64,000 bases of DNA, from positions 25,460,077 to 25,524,076 of the forward strand of contig NC_092582.1 in the NCBI RefSeq assembly GCF_037975245.1, in the 5' to 3' direction. Positions 41,201 through 49,904 of the stretch are shown here, in pieces. Numbering within the stretch: position 1 is the stretch's first letter; every line of letters starts with the position of its first letter. A program made the translations under genes and the position numbers. Origin of the DNA: Apostichopus japonicus (taxonomy: Eukaryota; Echinodermata; Holothuroidea; Aspidochirotida; Stichopodidae). A model generated the notes under the pieces. It did no database searches. It saw nothing but the letters and a program-made list of their open reading frames with translations, and was not told the DNA's origin.

Positions 41201-44200
41201 TGTTAATCACCCAAGAAGATCTATAGAAGAATGGAAGTATTAACCGCCACCATCGGCCTACCTGTTGTTCCTTAAACTTGGAGGTAAAACTAACGTTAAT
41301 TGTTAGGCCACTGGCACTTGTGACCGTTGTTAGGCTAGCGTTTCGCAATACACAAGTGCAATGACAGTGAGTAGCCTAGGTTTTCTATTGAATACTGCAG
41401 TGCATTCTCAACACTAAACTGTGCATTCTAAACACCAATTAACAATGTGTTATGTGTGTATTGCGCTAGATTGAACAGTCGCACATAATCTTCTAATTTA
41501 TTTCCAAACAAATGCTGGGACTGAGTTTCAATACTGTAGTTTACTTGAAGCTTAGGTCTACACTCATTTGGTAAAGATTTCTTGAATTTCCCATGTGAAT
41601 CTGAATGGGTAGGCTATGTGATATTGAATAAAACAAGGCTAGACCTTCAAACTTACTGTTACATTAGGCTGAACAAATTATGTTGGCTAGTCACCGGTAT
41701 TATATACTTTAGTACTACTACTAGTAAGACTAAAAAAACGAGTGAAAGACAAACTGACTTAGTGTGACAAAGAACTGTTTCTTCTCTAGCCTAGGTCTAA
41801 ATAAGACTTGTTAAGTGAGCAAGCAAAATAACAACGTAAAACAATTAGGCCTATAAATAAGTTGGCTCAGTGCATTTGTGTTTCTAAAATCTTGTATTTT
41901 TAGATCTTAAAAACAAACAAATATTAAGCCCATGTTTTTCTATCTCTGTAGTCTGGGCATTTGATTCTGGTTGCAATGATGACACTCTGGTTCAAATGTT
42001 CAGCTTTATACAGTCTGCTTCAGACTTTGGGAATCCTTTTTTCAGACTATTGTGGAAGCAAATCTCACATCACTTTGTGGTGACAACTTTATTTCATTTT
42101 TTCAAATGATTCATGACTACTGCTTTGCTATTTCCTTTTCCCAGGAAGAATTGAAAAACCAAATATCCAGGTGAGGTTTCCTGTGATGTACGACACCAGT
42201 GTGGAGGCAACAACAGAAGAGGAGAACGTATATATATGGCTTAAAGACATAATGGTGTAAGATGATATTAAGAGTTTATCCAAGAGTCCAAAAAGCAAAG
42301 GAACAAGTGCCATAGAGAAAAAAGATGGAAGGGTGAGTTTAACTATTGTACCCAAATGTGTAATGATATTATTTTGATACTTTTCATAACCTGTTTATAT
42401 ATAATATATAAAAAACAGTCTGGTACATCATTTACGTACAAGCATCATAAGTTTGGCCAATTTTTTACTGATTTGGGATAATTATAAACATGGTTACTAA
42501 GCTTTGAAAAATAACTTGGTGTTATAGTGCAAAGCTAGTAATTATTTGGTAAAGCTGCTATTCCTGGCTTATAACTTGAGGGACCTTGATTTAAATGTTT
42601 ACCTCCCAATATGTTGATATAAAATTTTAATGTTAATGTATGTTTATGATAATGTGAGTTATCATGTGCTATATCTGTATATATGCTTACAGGTACTGTA
42701 TATCATATTTTCTGTTCACAGGTCAATATTGGTGCAGATTTTGGGCTTCCTGAAGACAAGTGGGAGGCCATTTGTAGTTAAGAGAAACACTCTCTGTTCG
42801 TGAAGACTTTACTGGTGTTGATTTGGGGTACCAACACTTTGAAAACGAAAGTCGTTGGGAATGCTTGCACACGATTCAACAGTGACAGAGATGCAAAACC
42901 GCTGTTGTCTCCTGTGAAGCTTAATGCTATGGAAGGTTAGTCATTATGAAAAGCTTTCAAACAAGTTACCATTTATATTACAAGCTCATGACTTAGTACA
43001 CAAGTGTACAATATAATTTACTGAATAAGCTGTTTTTCAGGATTTTTTTAACACTGACAGAACTATTTATCAGTAGGATTATGCATTCCAGTATCATGAG
43101 TTAACAACTGATATCATTTTGGTTGGTTCTTAATTGCCTTTGAGTTCTGACAGGAAGCCTACAATCAAACTACCATAGTGGTGTAGTTTTTCCAACGAAA
43201 AGATTGAGCAAACCCAAATTCTAAACCAAAAGAATGTTCTTGGTTAGACTGTGATTGCTAGTCCATTCAGGTTGGATACCAACAGAGATAAATATCGTGA
43301 GACATTCTAAACCATAGGAAATTTTGACCTTAACTTTCCATGAAAGCGCTCATCTAGCAATGCAAGAGAGTTTGTTAAGTTTAAGGACCACACTGTTACT
43401 GTTAATCATGATTTCAATTCTTAAGTGTTCATACGCTTTGTTTCTTGCAGCAAAATTCGTGGAACGTTTGAAAGAAAGCTGCAGTTTACTGAGGAAGCTG
43501 CAAGGTTCAGCAAATACATATCCGAGAAGCTGACGTCAATCGTAAAACAAAGAAGGCCTTAAAACATTAGTATCATATTATTTTTTTCAATGGTTATTGC
43601 TTACCATTAAACAGTCTTTAGATTTATTCAAGCATATTGCTGTCACTGACAAGTTAACTTTTCAGAGGAATTTTTTTAGACAGTTCTTTTTTCAAAGTAG
43701 GATTAAACCCATATTTATTATTATGTTTAAACAGTTATTGTTTGCCATTATATGGTATTTAGTTTTTTAATTAAATTCAGGAAATGGAAAGTATGTTGCT
43801 GTCAATTACAACTTTTCAATTTCAAGTTTTCAATGGAGACCTTCTGGACAGTTTTTTTCTTGAAAGTGGTTTAACCATGACTATTATAGACTGATGTTGA
43901 CTTTTACTTGGCAAAGTCATGTTTCCACTTTTGCCTTATTTTTTTTAAAGAACTAACATTTCTAGTAATCAGTATGGACAAATGCCATTAAACAGTATTC
44001 AGATTTTTATTCAACTCCAGAATAGACAGTATATTGTCGTCACATATGTGTTCAGTATAAATATGCATTACAAATACATGCTTTGTAGGTAAATATTGTT
44101 TTTTAAGATCTGATTGGTAGCCAATTTAAGAATGAATTCCTTTCAAAAGGTTACTGTCTAACTAGTTATTATTGTCTGCTTGGATGCAGAATTGCACACT

Positions 44201-46712
44201 ACATAGTTTGGTAATGCTAACTCTTGAATAACTTTTATCTATTCAGCTGTAACTTTTATTTTGATATAATGATTGATAAAAAATTAACCTTTATATTGTT
44301 TTAACAGATAGAGTTTCCTTTCTTAATTGCCACAGCAATACATGAAATCATTGTTTTAATGAACATATTTAGTTGGTATTTCATAATATATGTAAGTTTT
44401 TAATGTGTAATATGAAAGCGTTTACTTCAGAAGTTTGCTTTCTTGTTAGACTACAAATTTATGTTTTCTTTTTCATTGCCCTCAACTTTGCATTACTGTG
44501 CAGTACTATACTTTTGCCATTCATGTTTGATCCATTAAACTTGTCTTAACTTTGTTGGAATAAAATGATATTTTCAGATTTTTGTTAACAGTGATTTTTA
44601 CTCCATCTGCTGGAAGTTCTCCCTCGCCTTAACTTGCTTGTTAAGTGTTAGACCTACATCATGTGCAACTGTAAAGAGTAATTTTAACCTGTTGAAATTC
44701 ATCGCCACCTGTTTTCACCAGATAACTTGTTGAAAACAATTGAACCTGTGGAAAATCCTACTGTTATAACCAGCTTAAAACCTTCCATACATGTTCTTAC
44801 CTGTTCAAACGTTTTCAATACCAGTAAAGACATGTTGAAAACAGAACCAGTTAAAACCTGTTACCCCTGTTGAAAACAGTTGAAACCAGTTCATACAGTA
44901 TGTTATTACCAGTTAATAGCTGTTGCGCCTGTTGAAGACAGTTGAAACCTGTTATTACCAGTTAATACCTGTTCATGCCAGTTAAAAGCTGTTGTGCCTG
45001 TTGAGAACAGTTGAAACCGGTTAATACCAGTTAAAAACTGTTATGCCTGTTGAAAACAGTTGAAACCTGTTATTACCAGTTAATACCTGTTAATACCAGC
45101 TAAAGCTGTTGTGCCTGTTGAAACCTGTTGAAAACAGTTGAAACCTGTTAATACCAGCTAATACCTGTTAATACCAGTTAAAAACTGTTATGCCTGTTGA
45201 AAACAGTTGAAACCTGTTAATACCAGTTAATACCTGTCAATACCAGTTAACACCCGTTAATACCATTTAATACCTGTTATTACCTGTCACCAAATACCAG
45301 TTGCAACAGGTACCTGTTAAAACCAGTTCAACAGGTATTAACTGGAATTTTCACCTGGGTAGGAAAGCCCAAACAAAACTTCTTTCACAATGCGCTGGAA
45401 ATACATTCAGCTGTGACATTTCAGGAAATGGCCACAGATTGAGGTAATTTGCCTCCACTATACACAAAAACATACAACTACAATATATGAATTAAATTTC
45501 TCTGTTTACAGTGGACCCCCTGAAGGAGTTCAGGTCCAACCTAGGAAATCCTAAGATTATGGATGGTAAATTTGTTCTGCAGTTCAAATGCAGATCTGAA
45601 CCATCAAAAGTTTAAAGACCTTGTGTTTGAGGAATTTACAAGATAAGCCCTTCAGAGGGGTAGTAGATCCCTAACAAAGCTGTTCATTCATGACCACAGA
45701 TCAACTGAGACCTGTACACAAATTATGTGACATAGTTTTATACATGGCAAGACAGCTGTATTGGTCACATAACACTTTATACCTAATTCCAATGGCATGA
45801 TCACACACTGGGGATCTAAGTGTAAGCAGGATATTCATGATAAACTAGCCTATTGAAAGAACATCCAGTATAGCGGGGGGGGGGGGGGGGGGGGGGGTGA
45901 GGGGGAGTGGGAATAATTAATAGAACATCCAAATTTGCAATCTAACAAATGTCAGATACATGTCATGTTTGCAGCATTTCTTAAAGGTTAATGACTAAAT
46001 TATACTGCTGACCAGGGTAAGAATGAGTAGGCCTATGTACTATGTAAACACTGTATAAGGGTATAAATGAATTTTCAAGAGGACAGGCATGTATCATGGC
46101 TTGCATGAAACTGCTCACTCTGGTCTGTGAGTCATAGAGTACTGCTCCTATGGGAAATTAAACAGGGAGTGTTTCCTACAGTATATTGAGAACACATAGA
46201 CAAGTGCTATACAATGTGTCCAAGTAAGACCTATTTATGAGGTTTCTGAGAGATGCAGAAGTGATGACCTCTTAATTAACAGAACAGTTTGCACAATTTA
46301 CACCTGCACCATCCCTAGCCGATGTACAGTACAGCTGTTCACCGACTTTCACGTTCTGCTTAAATATGGATTAATTTTACATGGCACAACTGACTCTACC
46401 AGCCATTATTGGCTTTCTTACTGGAAAGACCTTAGAGTACATTTAAGTGGGCTTTCTAACATCAGGCCCGCCCGGGTTGAGCTCTCAAAATATACTCATA
46501 GGAAACAAAACAGCGGTGGCAGAAAATTAACCCATTGTTCAAATTTGAGCAAAATAATAAATATTAAACTGACCTTTATTCTTCTTGCACTTAATGAAGT
46601 TTGTTTGGTTAACTCCAATATCTTTTTCTTGTTCAAACTGCTCCCATAACTCTGCAGCCCATTACACCAATATTCCTCAAGTAGTTTAATCTCATCAGCC
46701 GTAAGTGAATTC
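26077..46712 (-). CDS. homeodomain / HMG-like / chromodomain protein gene (5' end missing)
   Basis: Eleven exons from splice sites: 46712-46574, 39150-39018, 35405-35209, 34257-34111, 33720-33637, 32833-32780, 30602-30444, 29451-29357, 28002-27924, 27675-27534, 26200-26077 (stop TGA). Phases agree at each joint except around 34257-34111, in total about 450 codons. Order: homeodomain; basic linker; HMG-box-like helix (NKANKAWKKV..RYKEQADNK); unrecognised exons; acidic linker; chromodomain; Lys-rich tail. This suggests a nuclear chromatin or DNA-binding factor. I know no named family with this exact order. It lies directly downstream of the KDZ gene on the same strand, so it may be an accessory gene of that transposon or an unrelated host gene; the sequence does not decide. 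The first exon must lie upstream of 46712, presumably before 49548. Confidence 0.72.
27534..27675 (-). CDS. chromodomain exon
   Basis: Acceptor TTGTTTCAG after a long T run. It encodes ADFFPVEKVLKKRQKKGKTE, then YLVKWQGYSSKCN. VEK(V/I)L-x-K/R-R...YLVKW-x-GYS is the chromodomain signature, and the three methyl-lysine cage positions are F, W and Y, so histone-tail binding is plausible. The usual NTWEP is replaced by NQRVDAG, possibly a decayed C-terminal half. A GTATTA donor inside codon ATG lets ALD continue into the last exon in phase; read without splicing the frame ends at TAA. Confidence 0.8.
27924..28002 (-). CDS. acidic linker exon
   Basis: 79 bases ended by a GTATGG donor. It encodes SCPENTEGDVREEVEAGEEK then EQEDEA, a strongly acidic linker just before the chromodomain. 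The acceptor (GTTGCAG) has a weak pyrimidine tract; an upstream in-frame TGA excludes a longer exon with this frame. Confidence 0.6.
28785..29200. repeat. TGACCT-rich dispersed repeat
   Basis: Three related segments, each with TTGACCTCCACCAAAAT-type sequence followed by a CTTC-TTGAGATAT block. They lie in an intron between exons 29451-29357 and 28002-27924. Confidence 0.6.
29357..29451 (-). CDS. exon of the homeodomain-chromodomain gene
   Basis: The acceptor GTTTGCAG and donor GTCAGT enclose SVSDDSQMLDQDQDQGSRCV and MKLFIHPTTKR. Asp/Gln-rich start. The frame remains open past the donor as a hydrophobic run, which I take as intron. Confidence 0.6.
30444..30602 (-). CDS. exon of the homeodomain-chromodomain gene
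   Basis: 53 codons between acceptor GATCACAG and donor GTAAGT: AGTGRRAMSYKQLAMGSIVV, then DGLPPGITCKRPSAYGVHDL and QAILRSQNSITI. A compact, probably folded segment that I do not recognise. Both phases match the neighbouring exons. Confidence 0.7.
31527..31765. mobile_element. hAT-like miniature element (CATAGGCGTA ends)
   Basis: Ends CATAGGCGTAAG and (reversed) CATAGGCGTAGG, flanked by perfect 8-bp repeats GTCATATC (31519-31526, 31766-31773). 239 bp, inside an intron of the homeodomain-chromodomain gene. Confidence 0.85.
32780..32833 (-). CDS. short exon of the homeodomain-chromodomain gene
   Basis: 54 bases between TTTGCAG and GTATGT. In the phase set by the previous exon it reads FSFRSVDAVESKKYKALR. 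The frame stays open through the following intron to 32508, but the strong donor and phase agreement mark the exon end here. Confidence 0.65.
33637..33720 (-). CDS. exon of the homeodomain-chromodomain gene
   Basis: 28 codons between acceptor ATTCAATAG and donor GTAAGT: GNADGPVKEATRATLRTSVQ then ELFNEKY. Leaves one base, matching the next exon. No known domain recognised. Confidence 0.7.
34111..34257 (-). CDS. exon with apparent frameshifts
   Basis: Good acceptor (TTTCCAG) and donor (GTATGC). Coding-like sequence moves through all three frames: CFHLQELDYEAMFVAIDTEQ, then SIVQELLKANV, then LDKEVELLRKFGLSVI. The shifts fall at an A4 run and a T5 run, as expected of homopolymer indels. A no-frameshift alternative exists: a shorter upstream exon (donor after EAEG) joined to an internal acceptor (TTTTTAG), which keeps only KEVELLRKFGLSVI. 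Confidence 0.45.
35209..35405 (-). CDS. HMG-box-like exon
   Basis: Acceptor TTTTGCAG, donor GTAAAA. It encodes SPENQGATLNKANKAWKKVK, then TPEVSRYKEQADNKNRMEAE and a charged helix (RQEHEKVMARHILTEIKKM). The A-W-K-K...Y-K-E-x-A spacing resembles helix 2 and the start of helix 3 of an HMG box, but the N-terminal helix is not apparent, so the domain call is tentative. An alternative donor after EAEG would shorten the exon and change the phase for the next one. Confidence 0.6.
35516..37913. mobile_element. PIF/Harbinger-like element without transposase
   Basis: The terminal inverted repeats begin GGGAAGCCTCGCAAATCTAA and are near identical for about 25 bases. They are flanked on both sides by TTA (35513-35515 and 37914-37916), the 3-bp duplication typical of PIF/Harbinger. 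The 2.4 kb inside has no recognisable transposase; the 94-codon plus-strand frame at 36211-36495 is Lys-rich and unrecognised. It sits in an intron of the homeodomain-chromodomain gene. Confidence 0.7.
39018..39150 (-). CDS. homeodomain exon B (recognition helix) and basic linker
   Basis: The acceptor CTCATTAG joins phase 0 to the upstream exon, giving ARRIK-NWIDNTKTKQVRRK. W48 and N51 of the homeodomain are present; positions 49, 50 and 53 are I, D and K instead of the usual F, Q and R, so DNA preference may be atypical. Then a very basic linker (FGSRSKVPSLKPRKRVP) and AASWQSIFQNM follow. The donor is GTAGAT. The upstream intron carries the 5.5 kb element at 39815-45359. Confidence 0.75.
39831..40437. 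repeat. 29-bp palindromic tandem array
   Basis: The core unit is ACAGGTACCTGTTGAAAACA followed by ACTGGTTTA, repeated about a dozen times with few changes, flanked by more degenerate units. Each unit contains the perfect 14-bp palindrome AACAGGTACCTGTT. It is not a CRISPR array: there are no unique spacers. Confidence 0.9.
42145..43533 (+). pseudogene. BEN-domain gene remnant, three exons
   Basis: Exons 42145-42332 (acceptor TTCCCAG, donor GTGAGT), 42722-42935 (acceptor TTCACAG, donor GTTAGT) and 43451-43533 (acceptor CTTGCAG, stop TGA) join in phase. Exon 2 reads EDKWEAICS, stop, then EKHSLFVKTLLVLIWGTNTL and KTKVVGNACTRFNSDRDAKP, and exon 3 follows with AKFVERLKESCSLLRKLQGS. The pattern (hydrophobic helix, IWG-x-x-x-L, V-x-G, LSPVKLNAM) is that of a BEN domain, a DNA- and protein-binding fold. 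In-frame TAA codons at 42258-42260 and 42779-42781 break it. Upstream exons were not identified. It lies on the opposite strand to the host gene, inside the element. Confidence 0.65.
44690..45350. repeat. degenerate array of ACCTGTT / ACCAGTT units
   Basis: Runs of CCAGTTAATACCTGTTAATA and CCTGTTGAAAACAGTTGAAA alternate. They are built of the same 7-mers as the array at 39831-40437 but with different unit order and more divergence. It forms the right arm of the proposed 5.5 kb element. Confidence 0.8.
45873..45905. repeat. long G homopolymer
   Basis: An uninterrupted run of about 25 G followed by TGAGGGGGAG, just right of the 5.5 kb element. Exact length is unreliable in any assembly. Confidence 0.9.
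46574..46712 (-). CDS. homeodomain exon A (helices 1-2)
   Basis: Acceptor TTTTGTAG and donor GTCAGT. It encodes NSLTADEIKLLEEYWCNGLQ, then LTKQTSLSARRIK. L-x-x-x-E-x-x-x-L-x-x-x-W, the glycine turn, and the Leu-Ser turn before the recognition helix fit homeodomain helices 1 and 2. The exon stops after residue K46, the classical homeobox intron site, and the next exon supplies the rest of helix 3. It starts with one base completing a codon, so an earlier coding exon exists but was not found. Confidence 0.75.
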
Positions 46713-48881
46713 CTACAAAAGAAACAGAAATGTAAATTCTGCTGGGGAAGCAATTTATTTAATTTACATGAAGCCTATTTAGCAACATGTAGTCATATTT
46801 CAAAAGCATAATTGCTTAAATGCTTGTTAAATGTTTATTTACGTTTTAATTAAACCACCCAATATTTCATGTACCAGCAAATTTATAATGGACTTTACAA
46901 CATTGAAGGTTTACTGTATTTGGCCCTATATGCTAGATTTTCAAATATGGTCACCTTTGGACAAAATTCTTTAATCTTTTTATTACCAATCAAGAGGAAA
47001 TTTACCATTTCTACATGTCCTTACTTGGCAATATTCAGGTGAGCATGCAAGGTGCCCAGGTCTTTCCTACATTATGACTAGCTTGTCCTCACTATTTTTT
47101 ACAAGTGACTTCAAGGTTATATGCTACCTCAGTTGATTCTTCTCTAATTTGTCAATGGGGAATATGGCAAGACTTTAGAAGGTTGTAACTAAGGTAAATG
47201 TCATCACAGCTGCTGCTGAGGGTTAATGCCATAAAGTTAACCTCAAAATCTTTTCAAGCTGAGATAAATTCCAAGGACAGGATGCAGTAACAAATTGCAG
47301 TGGAATTAATATTTATTTCAAAAACACTTAGTTTCTACTGCAACACTAATCAACAGGCCTGGTAACAGCTAAAAGAAAACCTCCTTTAGGAACAGTTAAA
47401 AGAATATCACTACATTGATTGAGGATGGGGGACAAACTACAGGCCTATGTTGTAACTGCCCTGTATACAGAATGTTAGATAAGGTACCTGTAAAACATTT
47501 GAAAATATTTAGAGCAATAATGTGCCATTTAGCTATGAGTAGATGGAAAATGAACAATTGGTACTGTCATCATTATTAAGTATATTGTAGCCATCTGTGT
47601 CAATGTCTATATGTGGCATGATTACCTCAGATATGTGGGGAAAGAGCTTTCTCTGTGCCAGTCAATGGAATTCTTTCACAACTTGCAAAATCACAAGCAC
47701 ATCACAGGTAGCCTACATGTAATTGTATTTTTTTCAGCTGCATGCACGTGATGCATGTTAACACTCCATACTGTATTCATGTTGAAATACAAACATACAA
47801 AGATATCTCTTTATGTTGTAAAAGTCTGAAATCATACTGGACCATTGGACAACTGCAACACTCTCAATGGACAGAAAACCACCTACTGCTGATGCAATTA
47901 AGGGCTTTGAGGTGAAATGCTGATACTTTCAAGAGATGCTCTGCAATGTATGTAAATACCGCTGGTGCTTATTTTGACTGCCTCTGCACTAATGTCCATT
48001 TTATGTATACAAGGAGAAGTAACAATCCATTGGAAGGTACATTGGGCCATGCACTAATCTCAATCTGGTGAGCAAAATAGTTAATCTGTGCAGGCAATGG
48101 CAAAATGCAAAGGTTTTGTAAAATGTATGCATATTAATCTCAAAGCCTTTGTATCTAGGTCTAGACCTCACACGGTCTTTGACCCCATGAACATCAGTAG
48201 AGACTTACTCACCAAAGGGTACAGTACCTAAGAAACAAATTTGGAAGTTCAAGCAATATTTCTTTCTTAGATGTAGCATTTTCAAATTTTTTCAGACTTT
48301 GACCTCAAATGACCTTGATCTCTATGAAAAACAATCATTTATTCACATATTAATTCGGAGTTAAAGTAACTTTCCCTTTTTGAGATTTGGACAAGCTGAG
48401 GCACTCTCCGTCTCCCCACCCCTCATACACATCCCTCATACACTCTCACACATACACCACATAACCATCCCATAGGTCCTTTTGGTGTCCCACAAATAAT
48501 CAAAGAGGGGAATCTGATCTAATTTTTTACAATCGAAGGCATCAGACCACATACCGCTGGGCCTATTTTGGTCAATTCATATTGAGCTAGTACATTTCAC
48601 AATATAATACTAACATAAAATGACGCATATTAACACATTTGGTTTCTACATAACATAAAAATATTGAAGTTTGAATTACTTTCTGAGGTCCATATTGTAG
48701 GTTCACATAACATTTACTGTGGAATTGCATCCGGCGATGCATTGCCTGCACAACTATGGAGCATATCACTAGCTGTTAGTAATCATGATTGGTGTAAGAC
48801 AGGCTATCATCATCTGCTTTTTTAAAAGGGTATGTGAGCTGAATCGCAAAAGATCAGCAGTTACCATTAAAAAACTCTACA

Positions 48882-49270
48882 CAGTGGTGGAGCATCCATA
48901 CAGTCAGGGGGGAGGATGCCCCCCTGACGGACTCAAATGGTCTGCTGGCGCCCTGTTCAGCTTTTAACCTTTTTTTACTTATTTGCGATTATTGACTTGT
49001 TTATCGCGCTCTCATCTACCTATTGACATTTGTCACATTTTGTTGGTGTTATTTTCTGACAAAATGCTCTAGCGGCTATTTAGTCTTCGTTTATCTGCAA
49101 ATTAGCATGGCCAGGAAAGGGTCATTTCCGGCGATCTAGGGAGTATCTTTACTCAAAAAAATTCTGTCCGCTCCGCGCCAACCTGTGGTGGCGCTCCGCT
49201 TAGATAGTGTCAAAAGCGCCCTACAGACCATTTTCGCCCCCTCTGACCAATACCCGTAGCTCCGCCACTG
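48882..49270. mobile_element. hAT-like miniature element with intact ends
   Basis: Ends CAGTGGTGGAGC and (reversed) CAGTGGCGGAGC, flanked by perfect 8-bp repeats ACTCTACA (48874-48881, 49271-49278). 389 bp, noncoding. It lies between the KDZ gene and the homeodomain gene, where the missing first exon of the latter is expected. Confidence 0.85.
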
Positions 49271-49329
49271 ACTCTACAAAGGCCAGTATTGAAAGTGAGC
49301 TGTACATAAAAGCTTAGCTTAAGACCGCA

Positions 49330-49430
49330 CATCCTTAGCCTGGCAACTGTTGCTATGACAACTCAGATATCTGTATATAGCCCAACTAGCAAAGGAACTA
49401 CAAAATCTCATCCTCCCTATGGAAGCAATA
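49330..49430. repeat. dispersed repeat, copy 2
   Basis: Direct-orientation relative of 21445-21545 (GGCAACTGTTGC, CAACTAGCAAAGGAACTACA, CATCCTCCCTATGG). Confidence 0.5.
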
Positions 49431-49547
49431 AGATAAAAGGAAAAGAATAATGAGAATAAAAGAACAAACAGTCTGTTATGAGTACTTTGAGAAGAGCTAC
49501 AACAATCAGGTTATACATTTGCATTTTTGCTATGGAAACTGTATTGA

Positions 49548-49904
49548 TCATTCTTCCAATGTGTCATCATCACTTAAGAGCAATTCATTAGCTTCAATGT
49601 TAAGATATTCTGTTACTGCTTGCTCAAACTGTAATGTAGCATTTTCTTCCAATTGTTCATAATAACTCTGCTTGTCATGCAGCAAACATTTTAGGCCCAT
49701 ATTTACCAGTGATCTACTCCCTAGGTCCAACTTTGATATCTCAGCCTGGATGATAGATTGTTCCCTCTGGTAAAAACAGAGAGTGTTTTTCATCTCTGTT
49801 CTCATCTCTGTTCTGACAATTTCTTCCTCTTCGTGGCCTCTGTCACACAGATTCAGAGCATCAATGGCCTTTCTCCAGACGACAAGGGGTATGTCTTGAT
49901 TATA
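49548..49904 (-). CDS. KDZ gene last exon, C-terminal coiled region and stop
   Basis: The acceptor CTTGCAG precedes 49904 and the frame runs 118 codons to TGA at 49550-49548. It contains YNQDIPLVVWRKAIDALNL, then a Glu-rich helical stretch (EEEEIVRTEMRTEMKN, IIQAEISKLDLGSRS) and an acidic end. The YN-x-x-x-P-x-x-W pattern followed by charged heptads matches the C-terminal part of KDZ proteins. An overlapping plus-strand frame is a shadow. Confidence 0.75.
   Translation of the reverse strand, partial: YNQDIPLVVWRKAIDALNLCDRGHEEEEIVRTEMRTEMKNTLCFYQREQSIIQAEISKLDLGSRSLVNMGLKCLLHDKQSYYEQLEENATLQFEQAVTEYLNIEANELLLSDDDTLEE

Larger units (their letters stand above)
39815..45359. mobile_element. putative 5.5 kb DNA element bounded by inverted tandem-repeat arrays
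   Basis: The left edge reads CCCAGGAGAAAATTCCTGTT; the reverse complement of the right edge reads CCCAGGTGAAAATTCCAGTT. Both are flanked by TA (39813-39814 and 45360-45361), fitting a 2-bp TA duplication but too short to prove one. Each terminus continues into a tandem array (39831-40437 and 44690-45350) of related ACCTGTT / ACCAGTT subunits. Between them lies a BEN-domain pseudogene. The whole sits in the homeodomain-splitting intron. The alternative is two independent repeats that happen to face each other. Confidence 0.5.
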
